This document shows positions 1 through 12,545 of a stretch of DNA of 64,000 nucleotides, one piece after another (positions within the stretch are counted from its first letter, which is position 1; each line of letters begins with the position of its first letter). The notes beneath the pieces were generated by a model. The model was not told where the DNA came from, searched no databases, and saw only the letters and a program-made list of their open reading frames with translations. This DNA comes from Dermacentor variabilis (taxonomy: Eukaryota > Arthropoda > Arachnida > Ixodida > Ixodidae), in contig NC_134572.1 of NCBI RefSeq assembly GCF_050947875.1, positions 159,113,105 through 159,177,104 on the forward strand, given 5' to 3'. Position numbers and translations under genes: made by a program.

Positions 1-7
1 TCGTTGA

Positions 8-250
8 TCCGCCGCGGTGGCTTAGCGACTGTGGTGTTGCGCTGCTAAGCACAAAGTCACGGGATCGAATCCCGGCCGCGGTGGCTGCCGCATATAGATG
101 AAGGCGAAATGCAAAAAAAAAAAAAAACGTCTCGCGAATTGGGGCACGTTAAAGATCCCCTGGTGGTAAAAATTAATCCGGAGTCCCCCACTAAGGCGTG
201 CCTCATAATCTAGTCGTGGTTTGGGAGTTGCGTAAAACCCCAGAATTCAA
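8..250 (+). repeat. Ruka-type tRNA-derived SINE, near full length
   Basis: The left part resembles a tRNA gene, with an A-box-like TGGCTTAGCGACTGTGG and a B-box-like GGGATCGAATCCC, the internal RNA polymerase III promoter of tRNA-derived SINEs. It is followed by the body seen in the other copies here: a GGGCGAAATGC-like segment, GCACGTTAAAGA, CCCCTGGTGGT, GGCGTGCCTCATAATC, and an end in CGTAAAACCCC. I recognise this as the Ruka SINE of ixodid ticks from memory. A short A-run at about 113-127 interrupts the body. Confidence 0.88.
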
Positions 251-3200
251 TTCACTGTAGCACACGTAACTGCTCATCCTCGGTTGTAGGTATACAGAGG
301 CTCTTTCCAAACACAGGTGTTTAAATGAACTCGCGAAATCATCGAAGCTTTCCACATTATAAATAATGAGGTGCACAAGCGTCAGCCAAGCTTCGGTTTG
401 ATTATCTGACAATGAATATGCATATTTGCATAGCGCGTGCGGTAACTCTACATGATAGATTATTTGAAGGGTTCCTTACTTTTCATGGGTTTCTTTTTTT
501 TTCTTTTTTTTTTTTGCTTCGCGTTCTATTGTGCGGTCGCGGATCGCGTTATTTCTTCTTTCTTTTTTTGCCGCAATCGCTTATATATATGTTCATTTAA
601 AATAACACCTTCAGTTGGGAGTCAGTGCTTGTCCTGTGTTAAGTCATGTCTTCGTCAGCGTCTTCTCGCATGGCAACAAATATGGTATCTGTTAACAACA
701 TTTTTTTGTTAGTGCACATGTTAGGTGGGTGTCTGTTTTCTGCATTCTTTTTTATTTTTTTACCTCATTTTTTTCTTTCATTCCTCACCTTCTCACTTGG
801 ACTAGAATGTCCAGACAGTCGCCTTGGGCTATAGCTTATCAATATGTCATTAAACTTTTTCTCTCTTCCTTATTCTTTAGTCTAGTGTGATCAATGCGCT
901 GTGACGGCATTGCCAATTTTTTTGTATTCATGCACATTGTTCAACGAACAATTTCAATCCAAAGAATTTAGTGAATACTCCATATCACCGCGACTGCTCA
1001 GCATGCCAACAATAGCTCGCATTATTCTGTTTCTATGGTGCGAGCTAGCGCCTTTGTTGGTTCTAGTCGTGAGCCCGAGATACCTATGCACCGCAGTCGC
1101 AGCAGAGGCAACTGACGGGTAATATTTCTAGCTCGGGACCCACTTTCGGTAGTTTACACGGCAAACGTAGGTTATTCATAGTAATAGGACAATGGGAAGA
1201 AATTATAGGTTCATATCTCGAACGCAGCAGTGATACAGTCCTTGGCTGTCAGTTTAAGAGGCCAAGTTTTCTGCAGTTTTCTGCATGACGGGTGTTCTTT
1301 TATACCGAGCTACGTCAGGTCTCGAGAAAGAACTTGAAACGTATTCCATTCGCTCTTTCGTTTTCTTTTTGTCTCGCATACGCAGTGAAGTACAGAGATC
1401 GCATATGTATTGCCGTCTATCAAATGCACGTCGAGTGTTGTATTTCCTGGCAGAGTACAACCACTGGTCGACGCGTAGCTACTTATTCGTGTATTGTGGT
1501 ACGAGATAAGTTTGTGCTCATTTTCCCGCAAGTGTGACCGAAGCCGGATTAACTATACGCGCACGAGCTTACTTTTCTCCTTTCCTTTCCACGCAAGCGG
1601 GTGACGTAGGCCCGTGAGCATGTCATTCACGCTTATCTCAACTTGTATACAAGCACACCATATCCGGGCTCTGAGTAGAACCCCAAAACAGAGGCAAGTT
1701 ACGTATGCCCCGAAGCTATCGAAACGAAAATGGTCCAGTAGCGCTATCCTCCGTTTCAGCTGCGCTGTTGTCATCGTTTGCTTCCAGGCTTCCGCAGCAT
1801 TTTCGCGCACCGAACGCTATATTTCGGGCGTTACAGTTCTTGAAGGAAAAAAACTGTCTAAAAACACAAAGGACAAGAAGAGAAGTTCACACCACAACGA
1901 CTGGCAGAAGGGTTGAAACCCGGGCCTGTTGGTACATACTTGATTACAGTTACAGTTCCTCGTTACAGTTCTACCAGTAGTTCTTTCGCTGCCGAGGAAA
2001 TCGCAGTGGGGTGATTTAGTTGTTGTTTTTGTTGCTGTTGCTGTTGTTGGTGGTGGTGGTGATAATGGGTGAGCGTGCGTGTGTGCGCGCGTATGCACTT
2101 TCTCCGTTACAACGAGGACCGCTAAAGGAACACCCAGAAGGAATAAAGAAATAAATGGGGATAATGAAGTAATTAAATACAAGTAAATACATACTGAATA
2201 AATAATCTAAGTGTTCAATTCCTTCGTGTTCGTGTTATTTCTCGCGTTCAATTCACTGATCTTTTGCCGCACTGTATACCAGCCGTGTTACGACGGTCTA
2301 GGGAAGACGGTGCATTGCATTTTATTCGTTGGTTTTTCAACCCAAGATTATCTTCGCTTCGCGAGGGGACTAGCTCCCCCATCGAGACCACCGCTGTCCC
2401 ATGCTCTTTCTCCAAGAACACCCTCAAAGGAACAGAGCTAGTTCCCGACCCAGGTCGCAGCGTTCAGGCTCAATTAGCGACGGCGTTTCAGGGGCGGTCG
2501 GCGAGCCCTCCTCGGCGGGCGCAAGCCCACAGCCTGTCCTTCACGCGTGGTGAAAAACGCGCGGCTGCCAACCAAATTACATACGCGGCGCTGCGTCCGC
2601 GCAACAGCGCACACAGACGCGCTCGGGAAATTGCGTAACGAGCGGGAAGACTCCGCTTTTGTATAAATTGGAGGCAATATGTTTCCCGGCACCTGCTCGT
2701 TCTGCAGAAGAGAACACCGCCAGTGACGGGCCTCTAATCTTTTAATAACCATCGGGGTGCACGCGCGATAGACCATGGGCAGGGTTATAATATTGTCGCT
2801 ACTCGTGCGGATATAAGTGCGTATCGTTATGTACTGCGCACAATTACCGTACCTGTGCAGGGACGCCGACGGCCGCTGCGTTACGCGTGCGAACTACGCG
2901 ATTGGCATCACTCGTGTACTTCCTAAAGAGTGCCTACTGCACTATTTTTTGATGTTGTTTTTATTTTCTCGTATATGTATACACTGTGGCGCGAAACCGG
3001 TACGGAACGTACAGTTCTCTAAAGTCGTATATATGCAGCGCCAGATGATAGCAAATTGGTGTAACAGGTCCGATTTGGTGTCGTTCCGCCGTGCGAATAT
3101 TTCTCTCTCCCGGAAGCAAAAGGCTTGTTTACAGCCTTGAAGGCGCAGTGCGGCCATAGAAAATTTCGTGCATTAGTACTGCGCAGTATAAGTAAAGAAA

Positions 3201-3290
3201 AAAAGATATTGCAGCAGACGACAAGAACGCATCAGCAGGCGATCCTGCGAGTCGTATAGTCTATATACAGGAGCAAACAGTAGTTCCGCG
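251..3290. other. Unassigned intergenic DNA
   Basis: I recognise no gene or transposon here. The stretch has T-rich runs around 480-580 and 690-780, a GT-rich patch at about 2040-2095, and a moderately GC-rich block at about 2350-2640. Open frames are short and resemble nothing I know. Nothing indicates a promoter strongly enough to call. Confidence 0.5.
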
Positions 3291-3477
3291 TTCCAGAGGT
3301 AGAGAGAGAGAGAGAGAGATGCAAATGAGAGAAAAGCAGGGAAGTTAACCAGACTTAAAACTTCCGGTTTGCTACCCTGCACTAGGGGAAGGGAAAGGGG
3401 AAGTAAAGACGGAAAGAAGAGCGTGACAAAAATAATAGCGTGAGAATAAAAATATGAAAAGGGATGAAACGTGGTCA

Positions 3478-6400
3478 TTATAGTCTTTCTAATAGGCCAC
3501 TGTCACGTAGAAAAGTCAACAAAGCCTTGACCGACTTTTGCTGCGACGACAGTTCACGTCGGCATTCCAAAACTGACTGTTCTGAAAGTGGCCTGTCGTC
3601 AAGGCGTGCCAACGCGGTCGCTAGTGACAGCCGGTGCGCGCTGTATTGAGGACAGTGGCAGAGCACGTGTTCGATAGCCTCCTCGCCGCCGCAGTGTCTG
3701 CAAGCCGCGCTGTCGTCCATACCGACTCGGAAGGCGAAGGATCTTGTGTAGGCGACACCAAGCCACAGTCGGCAAAGTACTGCTGTTTCGAGTCGAGAGA
3801 GTCCAGAAGGGGGTTGAAGTCGAAGGGATGGGTCCAGTCGGTGTAGACGTGTATGCTTTAAGCTTGATGTGTTCCAAAAAGTTTTGATGGCTTCATTTGC
3901 AAGCACACGAATTTTCGTTGCAGCGTTTGTTCTTGAGAATGGAACGGAGTCTTGCAAGCCCTCCTCGTGTGCAGATCGTGCTGCTCGTCGGCATGTTCAT
4001 TGCCCATTATGCCACAGTGGCTTGGAATCCACTGCAACGTGATGTCGTGTCCTTGCTCGACGAGGTGGTGAAGCAGCAGTCTGATTTCTAGAACTAGTTG
4101 TTCGTGGGGTCCTGGGCGTAAGGCGGAAACCAAACAATGAAGAGCAGCCTTGGAGTCAGTGAACACGCTCCATTTCTTAGGTAGTTCTTCAGAAATTACA
4201 CGAAGTGCACAACGAATAGCAGCAAGCTCCGCGGCGGTCAATGTAGTCTGGTGAGATAGTCGAATCTTTATGGTGCAAGGTTTTGCAGGAAAGATCACCG
4301 ATCCTGCAGACCCATTCACCGTGGTTGAAGCGTCAGTATATAGATGATGATGCTCGTTGTACGTCTCGTACAGCAAGAGCAGGGAAAGCTCCTTGAGTGC
4401 TGGAGACGAGAGTTCGGCTTTTGTTCGTATTCCTGGTACTATTAGTCGAACCTTTGCTCGAGCCAAGCACCATGGTGGAAATGGAACTTTCGCTGGAGCT
4501 GTATAACCTGATGGAAGGTATGCGCGATAAGGCAGGACTGTTTCACAAAAGGAAGCACGTGGTCGATCCTCTGGCAGTGAGGCTAGATGATGGGCAGGGG
4601 CTCGAGCAAGGTGTATTACGTGTGCTCTGAGCGCTTCCATGACTATATGGGTTTTGGCTGGGAAATCGTGTGCAATTGCAATTGTTTCAGCCGTTGACGA
4701 ACACCGCGGCGATCCAAGACACACTCTAAGTGCCTGGGCCTGGACGCTTTCTAGTGTACGGATATTACTTCTGCAGGTGTTGGTAAGCACAGGCAAGCTG
4801 TATCGCAAATACCCAAGAAAGAGCGTCCTGTACAGTTGCATCATTGCATGTACTGAAGTACCCCAGACATTTCCTCCAAGAAACTCAAACACATTAGAGA
4901 TGTCCGTCAGGAGTTTCTTTAGGTAGGCCACATGAGGACTCCAGCAGAGGTCACGATCAATGATTACGCCTAAGAATCGGTGCGTCCTGACATAAGGTAT
5001 GCTTTGACCGTCGATAGAGGCATCGTATGATCTCATTGGCTTTCGGCTAAACGCGACCAATGCGCTTTTTTCTGGCAAGATCTTGAGGCCTTGTCCATTT
5101 AAGTACGCCGATGTTGACGTGGCAGCTTTTTGAAGCCTGGCGCGTACTTGCGGCCGTGTCACACCAGATGGCCAGACGCAGATGTCATCGGCATACATTG
5201 ATATTTTAACTGCGTTCGGAAGTCGTTCCACGAGACCAACGAGTACAAGATTGAAAAGCGTGGGACCCAAGACACCGCCTTGTGGAACTCCATGGTGTGT
5301 ATAATATTGCGAGGTTGGGCCAGCTTCAGTGTTAATAAATAGAGTCCGCCTATGTAAATTACTCCGTGTCCAACGCTATAATGGACCGCCTAGGCCCACC
5401 GACTCCAATGCTTCAAGTACGGTGTCATGAAGAACGTTGTCGTAGGCTCCCTTTATATCTAAGAACATTGCGACAGATAACCTCTTACATGTCTTTTGGT
5501 GTTGAACATAAGGTACCCGATCGATAACGTTGTCGATAGAACATTGGTGACGTCGAAAGCAGGCCATGGCGTCCGGGTAGATTTCGTAATGTTCAAGGTA
5601 CTACTCAAGTCTGGCGAGGATCATTCGCTCCATTACCTTCCCAACGCAACTTGCCAGCGCAATTGGTCAGTATGAAGTAATCTATAAGGGAGACTTGCCA
5701 GGCTTAAGAAGCGGCACCAGGCGGCTGATCTTCCAATATTGAGGAACTTTGCCCTCCTGCCAGGAGTCGTTATAGATATTAAGGAGCGCACTTGGTGCCC
5801 GTTCACCAAGGTGACATAGCATAGGGTAAGATATGTCATCCGGACCAGGCGACGACGACCGAGTACATAGGGCGAGCGCCGCGTCAAGCTCTTGCGTCGT
5901 GAAAGACAGATCCATGCGTGAATCTCGTGAATCTGGAATACGGTTCAATGTAAGCGAACCTGTGCGAGTTGGCTGGCCCACAATCCTAGCACAGAAGTCT
6001 TCCGCCACATCAATGTCTTGTCGGCGCTGGAATAGTGCTAGGGCCTTAAACGGAAAACGCTGTTCCGGAACAGAACGTAGACCTCCCACAGTTCTCCATA
6101 TTTGAGATAGCGGTTTGCGATGATCTAGCGGCGCACAAAATTTCGACCACCGCTGAGCCTTTAGTTCATCCATGCCGCGTTGTATCTTCTTTTGCATTCG
6201 CCGGGCTGTTCTTAGATCCTGAATTGACTTAGTGCGTCGATATCTTCTTTCAGCACGGCGGCAAATCGCACGAAGCCGCTTCAATTACAGGTCAAATTCA
6301 GTATACCTTGGAGAACACGTGAGTGTGCGCGTGGCTGTCTGTGCCATTTTCTCGATAGCTTGTTGAAGTCCACAAGAGAGGCTTTTGTGACAAGCGTTCT

Positions 6401-7117
6401 CACTCTGGGATTTAAGACAGTCCAATCTATTCTTCGTATCGTGGTGGACGTATACATGTTAGACATTCCCTTGATCTTGAAGCAAGTGGGGATGTGGTCG
6501 CTTCCATGCGTTTCAATGTTCAAAAACCACTTAACATCTGCGGCGAGGCGGTGGAAGATGAAAGTCAAATGGAGGCAGCTGCTGTACGTTATTCCCTGCA
6601 GAAATGTTGGACTCGCGTCATTCAGCAGGTAGAGACCATTATTGGAAACTAATGAAGCTAGTCGTCGTCCCGTCGCGTTAACCTTTGAGCTTCCCCAAAT
6701 GGTATGGTGTGCGTTGAAGTCCCCGGTAATAATCCATGGACAAGGTTGTGTTTTTAAGATGTCTTCCAATCTTTTGGTGTCAAATCGACTTGATGGAGGC
6801 AGATACACCCCCAAGAGTGCAAAGGTGACTTTCCTATTTTTAACAGTCATGCACACATACTGATTGTCGTCATGAGGTTGCACCGGTTGGACGATGTAAG
6901 TTAGTTCACGGCGAATGAACACGACGATCTTGCTCCTTTTGCTGTCGCTTGATGAAAATGTTGTCTCGTAGCCGGATAGTCTTATTGGATGTGATAATCT
7001 TGCTTCACAGATAACAATGATTGGAAATCGGTTAGCGAGAACATATTGACGAAAATCGGCGATGCGAGACCTCAGGCCTCTCACGTTCCACTGAAGGATC
7101 GACGCTTCTCTCACCAC
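3478..7117 (-). pseudogene. LINE family 1 ORF2 (endonuclease, reverse transcriptase, RNase H), broken
   Basis: In working elements this protein nicks target DNA and reverse-transcribes the element RNA. The APE-type endonuclease is readable in 7117-6281: LQWNVRGLRS, VICEA, TGDFNAHHTIWGS and HGSDHIPT carry the expected Asn, Glu, Asp/Asn and Asp-His residues. The RT is split: 6284-5682 holds SSSPGPDDISYPML, 5567-5376 holds FLDIKGAYDNVLH, and 5270-3858 starts with GPTLFN and keeps the catalytic YADD. RNase H follows (LYTDAS, FTDSKAALH, QWIPSHCGIMGNEHAD), then the zinc knuckle CRHCGG...HVLCHC in the frame 3957-3478. At least four frame breaks separate the pieces. Confidence 0.88.
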
Positions 7118-8609
7118 CTTACGAAATGACTGGTGATTGACTGGTGGTTGACTGGTGACTTGGTGAACGACTCAAGGCTTGCTAGGGCGGGGCTCAGCAC
7201 GTCGAGCACTTGTAGCCCACTTCGAGCAGATGGGGTGTCAATGCTTGTCAGCATAGCCGTGATGACATCCACAATGGATCGCAGCACCGGAATCATTTGG
7301 CAGTCCACTGTTGAAGCCTTATCAACAGAAACGGCCTTCGATGGGAGCATCAAGCGTGGAGGCTCTTTAGAAGACTGAGAGCTTGCGAGCGCCGGCCACT
7401 CTTCCACGGGGGCAGCTTTTTCCGTCTGAGGCCTCCTTGTGCCCTCGGGCGTTCTATTTGAGGATGATGACGTTGGCGCAAGCGGTGCACGAACTCCACC
7501 CTGTCTTGAGCGTTTCCGTCGATGACGACGTCGACGCCTGATCTTTTCTGAGGCTTCTCTATGGGTTGAGTTATCCCTGACCATTTGCTTCGGAACGTCG
7601 AACTCTTTTTTTTTATTCTTGGCATTATTTAGATGTCGTTTCATGGGTGCCTTCACTGTTGCCACACCTAAAGTTTCACACACGGCAGACATCTACCGTG
7701 TGTGACTCCGCGCACCGGGGGCACATTATGGAGTTTGCGCAGGCGCCCTTAACATGCCTGATCTTGAAGTACTTGTGGAATTGAAGCGGCTTTGGGACAA
7801 ACCACCGTACGACATGTCGGAAATGACCGACCTTTACGTGCGAAGGGATGGAATGTCCCTTGAACACTATCTTCACACAACGGCTGTTTCCGAGTCGGCA
7901 TACGTGCGTCATGACAACTCCTTGATATGCCGGTTTTATCAAAAGTGGCAGGTCCGAGTTCGAAATTGTCGAGTCAACATCGTAGATCACACCTGCAATG
8001 CCGGCCCCACCCATAACTATGACCGGTCGTACTTTTATGTTATTCTGCTCAACTCTGTTATCTGTCGCAGCGTCTCCAGCGTGGATCCACGGTTTGTGTC
8101 GACAACGAGAACATTATTCCGTGTGTTCAGCCGGATTCCTTGATCTCGTTTGGCGCCTTTCCCTCAAGAAAAACAGAGAGAGCTTGCCTGTTCAATGCTC
8201 GAAGGTTGATGGAAGAGTCCACTGGCACGAAGAGGATGGTGTGCGGCCAGCGTGCACTGCCTGCCTGCACGGTTGACGTAATCGCTCGTGACGACGCCTT
8301 CATAAGCCTCCTTTTAGCCCTTCGGCTCCTCACCGACACGAAGCTGTCATTGGATGAGTCGTCCCCTGTGCTTGGGTAGTCCTCTGTGTCTTCGCTGGTG
8401 CTGGAGCAGGTGCCTCGTTTCCTTGAGGAACTTGTCAATGTAGAGCTCTGGCCAGACGGGCCGGCAATAGGCTCTGCATCCATGGCCACGGGAGTAGGAG
8501 TCTCGCTTGAGCGTTCACTGGTGGTGGTTGACCAGGAGCCTTGGGTCATAGAAGAGTTTGCGGTCGCAGACTTCTGGCCGCACGAGCCTGCGTAACGTTC
8601 CGCGTCCAT
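7111..8609 (-). pseudogene. LINE family 1 ORF1 (Gag-like nucleic-acid-binding protein), broken
   Basis: ORF1 proteins of I-like LINEs coat the element RNA. This copy lies in at least three frames (8609-8127, 8014-7676, 7692-7111), so it cannot make a full protein. The first piece is Ser/Thr-rich with a basic stretch. The second matches the central part of the intact ORF1 at 59.4-60.7 kb (GVIYDVD, RCVKIVF, PSHVKVGH) and leads into decayed zinc knuckles; one Cys-rich knuckle, CPRCAESHTVDVC, is still visible. The third has an Arg/Lys-rich run (RRRRRHRRKRSRQ). The last frame runs a few bases into the ORF2 region. The ORF2 frame is open from about 7117 but has no ATG there, so its start is not preserved. 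Confidence 0.8.
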
Positions 8610-8707
8610 CGCCTAAAGCCAGGACGCGGAAAGCGCCACAGGGACTGATGAAAATTTGACGAAAACGGGCTAGCTGGGACAGGTGTGTTCTAGCACTGAG
8701 TAACTTC

Positions 8708-8870
8708 GTCGTGATTATGCCTTCATTGTCATCGTCGTCATTGCGTCGTCGTGAGACAGGCGCTGTCATGTATTCGTTGTCATACCACCGTCGTCATGCC
8801 ATCTTGGTCGTGCCAACCTCGTCATGCCAGCTTTTTCATCCCGTTGTCGTCGTGCCGTCACGTCACGTCA
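8708..8870 (+). repeat. Degenerate GTCGTCAT-rich repeat, small locus
   Basis: This short stretch is built of variants of CGTCGTCATGCC and CATTGTCATCGTC. About 60 bases (from CATTGCGTCGTCGTGAGACA) resemble a block near 24.46 kb in the larger locus of the same type, including the order GACAG, CATTC, GTCATACC, so the two loci belong to one repeat family. Confidence 0.65.
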
Positions 8871-8880
8871 GCGGAAGCGC

Positions 8881-11180
8881 CGCGACCTTATTAATAATCC
8901 CGTCAAGCGGGCAAGTTAAGTGCACTTATGGGGAGTGCACTTGGGGAACTTGAGTGACACTTCAGGCTACGCGGTGCGAAACGCGAAAACAGAGTGCACT
9001 CGCAGTAAAAAAAATGGCGACAGCCTGAGAGAGCGTTTTTTTGAAGATGTAGGTTAAAAAGAAAAGAAAACTTCTAAGATGTTACTGTTTTACGTTGTAT
9101 TACAGATAAAAACAAACAACATATTTTTCTCAACAGAAAATGAAAATAATGTTTTTTTACTGTACGAGTGTTGCAAGTCAATGCCTAGCCAATCCTGAAC
9201 ATGGCAGCGTGCGTCGAGACGGCATTTGATCGTGTTAGAACATAATATGAGCGAGTTTAGTTTTGATTATTTTATTAAAAATTGTTCAACAACGAAAACG
9301 AACTTCTGCGTCGTCTACTTCTCCATTACATTTTGTACCAGTGAAACGGCTGGCGTCGAGTCTACGCGCTTGGTCAGCAAAGTGCGTTCACGGAACGCAC
9401 TGTGCTGCACTTACGCTCCACTTGCGACGTTTATAGACCGTTTTTTCGTAGGCGCCGCCATATTGTGAACGCAGCGCCATAGTGGCTTGGGTGAAAGCGG
9501 TCTTTTGCATGGCAGGTATACGCTCGGCGGCAGGTTCTGGCGTTTGTTATCGCGCTCGTGCGGTCTGTTTAGTATGATGTGCGTATTCTACGTGGTAAAC
9601 GGTTTTGTGAGACGTGCTGAAGTGGTTTAAGGCGTTATGGTCGGAATTTCTGCTGGAGTTGAGGTGGACGGAACACGCAGCGCGATGTGTGCGCGCATAT
9701 TTGAGCCTACAATCAGCATCAGTTGTGTATTTCTGAATGTTCCAATCACTCATGTGACCTTATTGCAGTATTGTTCTCTATTTCTAAGCTGCGGTTTAGG
9801 AGCCATGAAACATACGCGACGATCGTAACAGTGTAGGTACCGTTCTGCTACGATAGGGGCTTTGATGTGATACTTTGACAAGCGTTCAAACTGTTCGCTA
9901 CAGGTTACATTGCGTGACTACTTGGTTCCACGGATGAGGTTTTCGCCCTTGAATAATATAGTTTTGGCAAGTAATAGCAGCATATCTTTCAGTCTGAATT
10001 AAGCTTGTCCAGCAAAGGGACTTTTTACGAACTGCGCGAGCGTCCTAAGCGGTGGTAGGTGCTGGATTACAGACATCTTTGTTCTATATACCGCATGGTC
10101 CAAGCATACGGCATCAGTGGCTATATATTTATAAACGTTGTGCGGCGTGACAATGCGAGGTCGTATTGCGGCGTTAGCCCGTTTTCTCTTGCTTTTTTGA
10201 GAAAGAGGATGATAACCAATTTTTTTTCTCGGTTGTGTTTGTTCCGTTCTCTACAACGCACTCACATGTATTACGGAAATTTTGTCCTCAAACATACGCA
10301 TCGCATTCTTTTTATGCGATCCCTCTCATATATTATGGCTGTGTACAGGCCAAAGAGGCAATGCCGAAGCGCACAGCTTACATAAGTATCCTGCTGGTTC
10401 ACCAACCGCAGTGATCGCTGTGTTGAGCAGCGCCATCGGCCTCATGCAGGAAGGCTGGCGTAGACAAATGGTAATTTGAAGCCTACTAGACTTGAAATCC
10501 GCGAGAACGATGCCGGTGCATCACAAATATTTGATAGTGCCTGCCGCTTAGATGTTTCGTGGTTCCCTTAGGTTGGCCGTGCACGAGCATGCGCTCTTAT
10601 GCTTTATGTTTTACTCCCTATACGCCAAGCGATCAGATTTACCATTTGATGCTGCTAATACAGAGACACCACTTTTCTTTGTTGAATTATAACCGATATA
10701 AGCAAAATAGTTCACAACACATGCACACACCGCGACTGATAATGTGCGTACACCGTGGCTAATAAAGCGCGTCACATTTTTGGGCGCTCAAGAGATATTT
10801 CCGCCCACTGTAGTTACCGATGCACCGAAAGGCTTCCCTGACGACCTTATATGAACGGACATGGCGTAAATTTCACAAAGTACGATCTAAAACATCTCCA
10901 AATCGTTCCGCAGCACGCGACAGCAATACTTTCAAGCAGCGCTGCAGCGGATCGCCCAAGCCAGAGAAGAGGAAAGGCACTCCGCGCGCCCTATCCTCCT
11001 CGCTCGATGAAAAGGTCTATAGATTTGGGAAAGTGGACTTAGACTGAGTGGCAGTCTCCGTAGGTCGTAGGTTCGACTCTCAGCAAAGGTCGAGGATTCG
11101 TAGTCTTTTTGTACCATCGTGTGGTCACGCCGACAACGCCGGAGTATCCGCCTCTTGAGCCATGTAATGCTTTCGTATTT
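8881..11180. other. Unassigned intergenic DNA with one promoter-like patch
   Basis: No coding region or transposon is recognised. A patch at 9420-9490 is GC-richer and carries a YY1-like motif (listed separately). Near 11035-11095 there is a weak B-box-like GTAGGTTCGACTCTC with no convincing A box or cloverleaf, so I do not call a tRNA. The rest is AT-moderate sequence with short meaningless frames. Confidence 0.45.
9451..9466 (-). promoter_or_regulatory. YY1-like motif (GCCGCCATATTG)
   Basis: GGCGCCGCCATATTG contains the GCCGCCAT core that reads as ATGGCGGC on the minus strand, the YY1-type motif common at animal promoters. The surrounding 70 bases are GC-richer than the flanks. No exon next to it can be identified, so promoter function is a guess. 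Confidence 0.25.
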
Positions 11181-11410
11181 GGAGGAAGCTTTAGCTCAGG
11201 CCCAACTCCGACGCGGCCTATTCAGATGCACGTAAAACGAAAAAAAAAAAACGTTTTTCTGAGATAACCCTTGGACCGATATTAATGAAATTCGTTGCAT
11301 TTGGGAGAGAAAATTTAATTCTAGTGACTGTTGCGCGCGGAATTTCGATTTAGGGCCCGAATTTAAAAAATTCGGAAATTCCAATGTTTGAAAGAAACAG
11401 AAGCACAGCG

Positions 11411-12545
11411 TAAACTTTGTTTTGAAATCAATGAGATTCGAGTCCGGTGTCTCTTTAGTGGGTCTGGGCACCACCAGCGGGTGCGGTTCCGAGACCTTGT
11501 CTCGAAGCGGCTTCCTCGGCTCGCTGGACGGCCCAGAATTATGCGGTCAGGTTCGAGCTGAGCAGTGCGGTCTTCCAGCGCGAGCGGAGGCTGGCGGTGG
11601 TAGAGACGGAGGTGTCGACATTGCCCGACTTGTTTGTTAACTCCTGACACTCCCATAACGTGTGATTAATGGTGGCAAACCTCGCCACACGATCTGCATC
11701 TGGTTGTAGTGTAGATGTGTGGATACATGGCGTGCATGAGTCTGGAGTTTCTGTAAGAATCCGTTTGTAATTGTCCTGAAGTGTACTGCTTGTGCCCTGT
11801 CTAACCTGGCGTGAGTGAATGGGTATACGCGTCTTTGTAACTCGTAGTGTGTCGTGATGTCGTGGAACCTGGTCACACGATCCTCCCACGCCCATACGTT
11901 TGCACTACCCCGCGGGGGCTCTTCCTCCGATGATGCTCGGTGAGGCCTCGAGCAACGTGGTGAGCCGCTTCGTTGGGGGAGTTCAACCCAGTGTGTGCCG
12001 GAATCCATAGCAAATGCCTTCGGTTATCGAAGTCGGCCTCTCCCTGGTGTATGGCATGTCGCTGCAGTATGTGACACACCTCTTGCGAGATGCGCCCATT
12101 TGCAAAATTGCGAATTGCCGTTTGCGAATCGCAGATCACGTATGTAGCTTTGGTTTGTGTGAGGGCCAGTGCTATGGCCGCTTCCTCTGCCGCTTCGGCA
12201 TGTGCCGTGTTCACGGTGACGCACGTGAGGTGGTTGCCTCGGTGGCTAGTAACTGCTGCCACAGAACGCTTCCTGTCTCGACATCGGGCTGCGTCGGTGA
12301 AGACCGCCTCCTTGTCGTTGGAGTAACTTTGGTTCATGTGTTGTGCCTTGGCTTTACGTCTCCCCGTGTGGTTTTGGGGTTGCAGGTTGCGAGGCAATAG
12401 AGGTACGTATAGTTGCTCGCGTATGGTTCTTGGAGTTTCTACTTTGATGCCGTGCTGTGTGTGGTATGTGATGCCGAGCTTTTCGAGCACGTGTCTGCCC
12501 GGGCGGGTCTTGGATAGGTGCTCGAGTTGGGACACTTGTATCGCC
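11411..12545 (-). mobile_element. LINE family 2, 5'-truncated 3' fragment, inserted in fold-back copy A
   Basis: This minus-strand fragment covers the end of ORF2 and the 3' end of a second RNase H-bearing LINE family; its plus-strand relative is at 36.4-38.8 kb. Both share TKATYVICDSQTAIRNFANG, LLWIPAHTGL and the terminal CAGACCCACTAAA segment. Its two edges coincide with a break in the surrounding fold-back element, so it inserted after that element. I could not define a clean target duplication. Confidence 0.8.
11539..12535 (-). pseudogene. LINE family 2 ORF2 C-terminus (RNase H region), broken
   Basis: The frame 12535-11873 encodes an RNase H-like domain: FTDAARC at the first catalytic Asp, AEAAEEAAIALAL around the Glu, VICDSQTAIRNFANG with the second Asp, and LLWIPAHTGLNSPNEAAHHVA at the His/Asn end. 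The downstream pieces (12008-11637 and 11895-11539) are in other frames and match the region that carries a Cys-rich knuckle in the 38 kb copy. The RT portion is absent because of 5' truncation. No function is expected. Confidence 0.82.

Larger units (their letters stand above)
3298..8640 (-). mobile_element. Decayed I-like non-LTR retrotransposon (LINE family 1, copy 1)
   Basis: A nearly full-length but broken LINE on the minus strand. In transcription order it has a Gag-like ORF1 (about 8609-7111), then ORF2 with an endonuclease (7117-6281), reverse transcriptase (6284-3858) and RNase H plus a C-terminal zinc knuckle (3957-3478). A short 3' UTR follows and ends in a (CT)n tract, read as (AG)n at about 3301-3320 on the plus strand. 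RNase H after the RT points to the I/LOA/R1 side of the LINE tree; I cannot fix the clade by eye. The 3' UTR matches that of the copy at 25.6-27.2 kb, so the two share a family. The upstream edge is uncertain by about 100 bases. Confidence 0.88.

Noticed and set aside
11030..11100. tRNA or tRNA-derived element around GTAGGTTCGACTC
   Set aside because: Only a B-box-like word is present; no acceptor or anticodon stem could be drawn.
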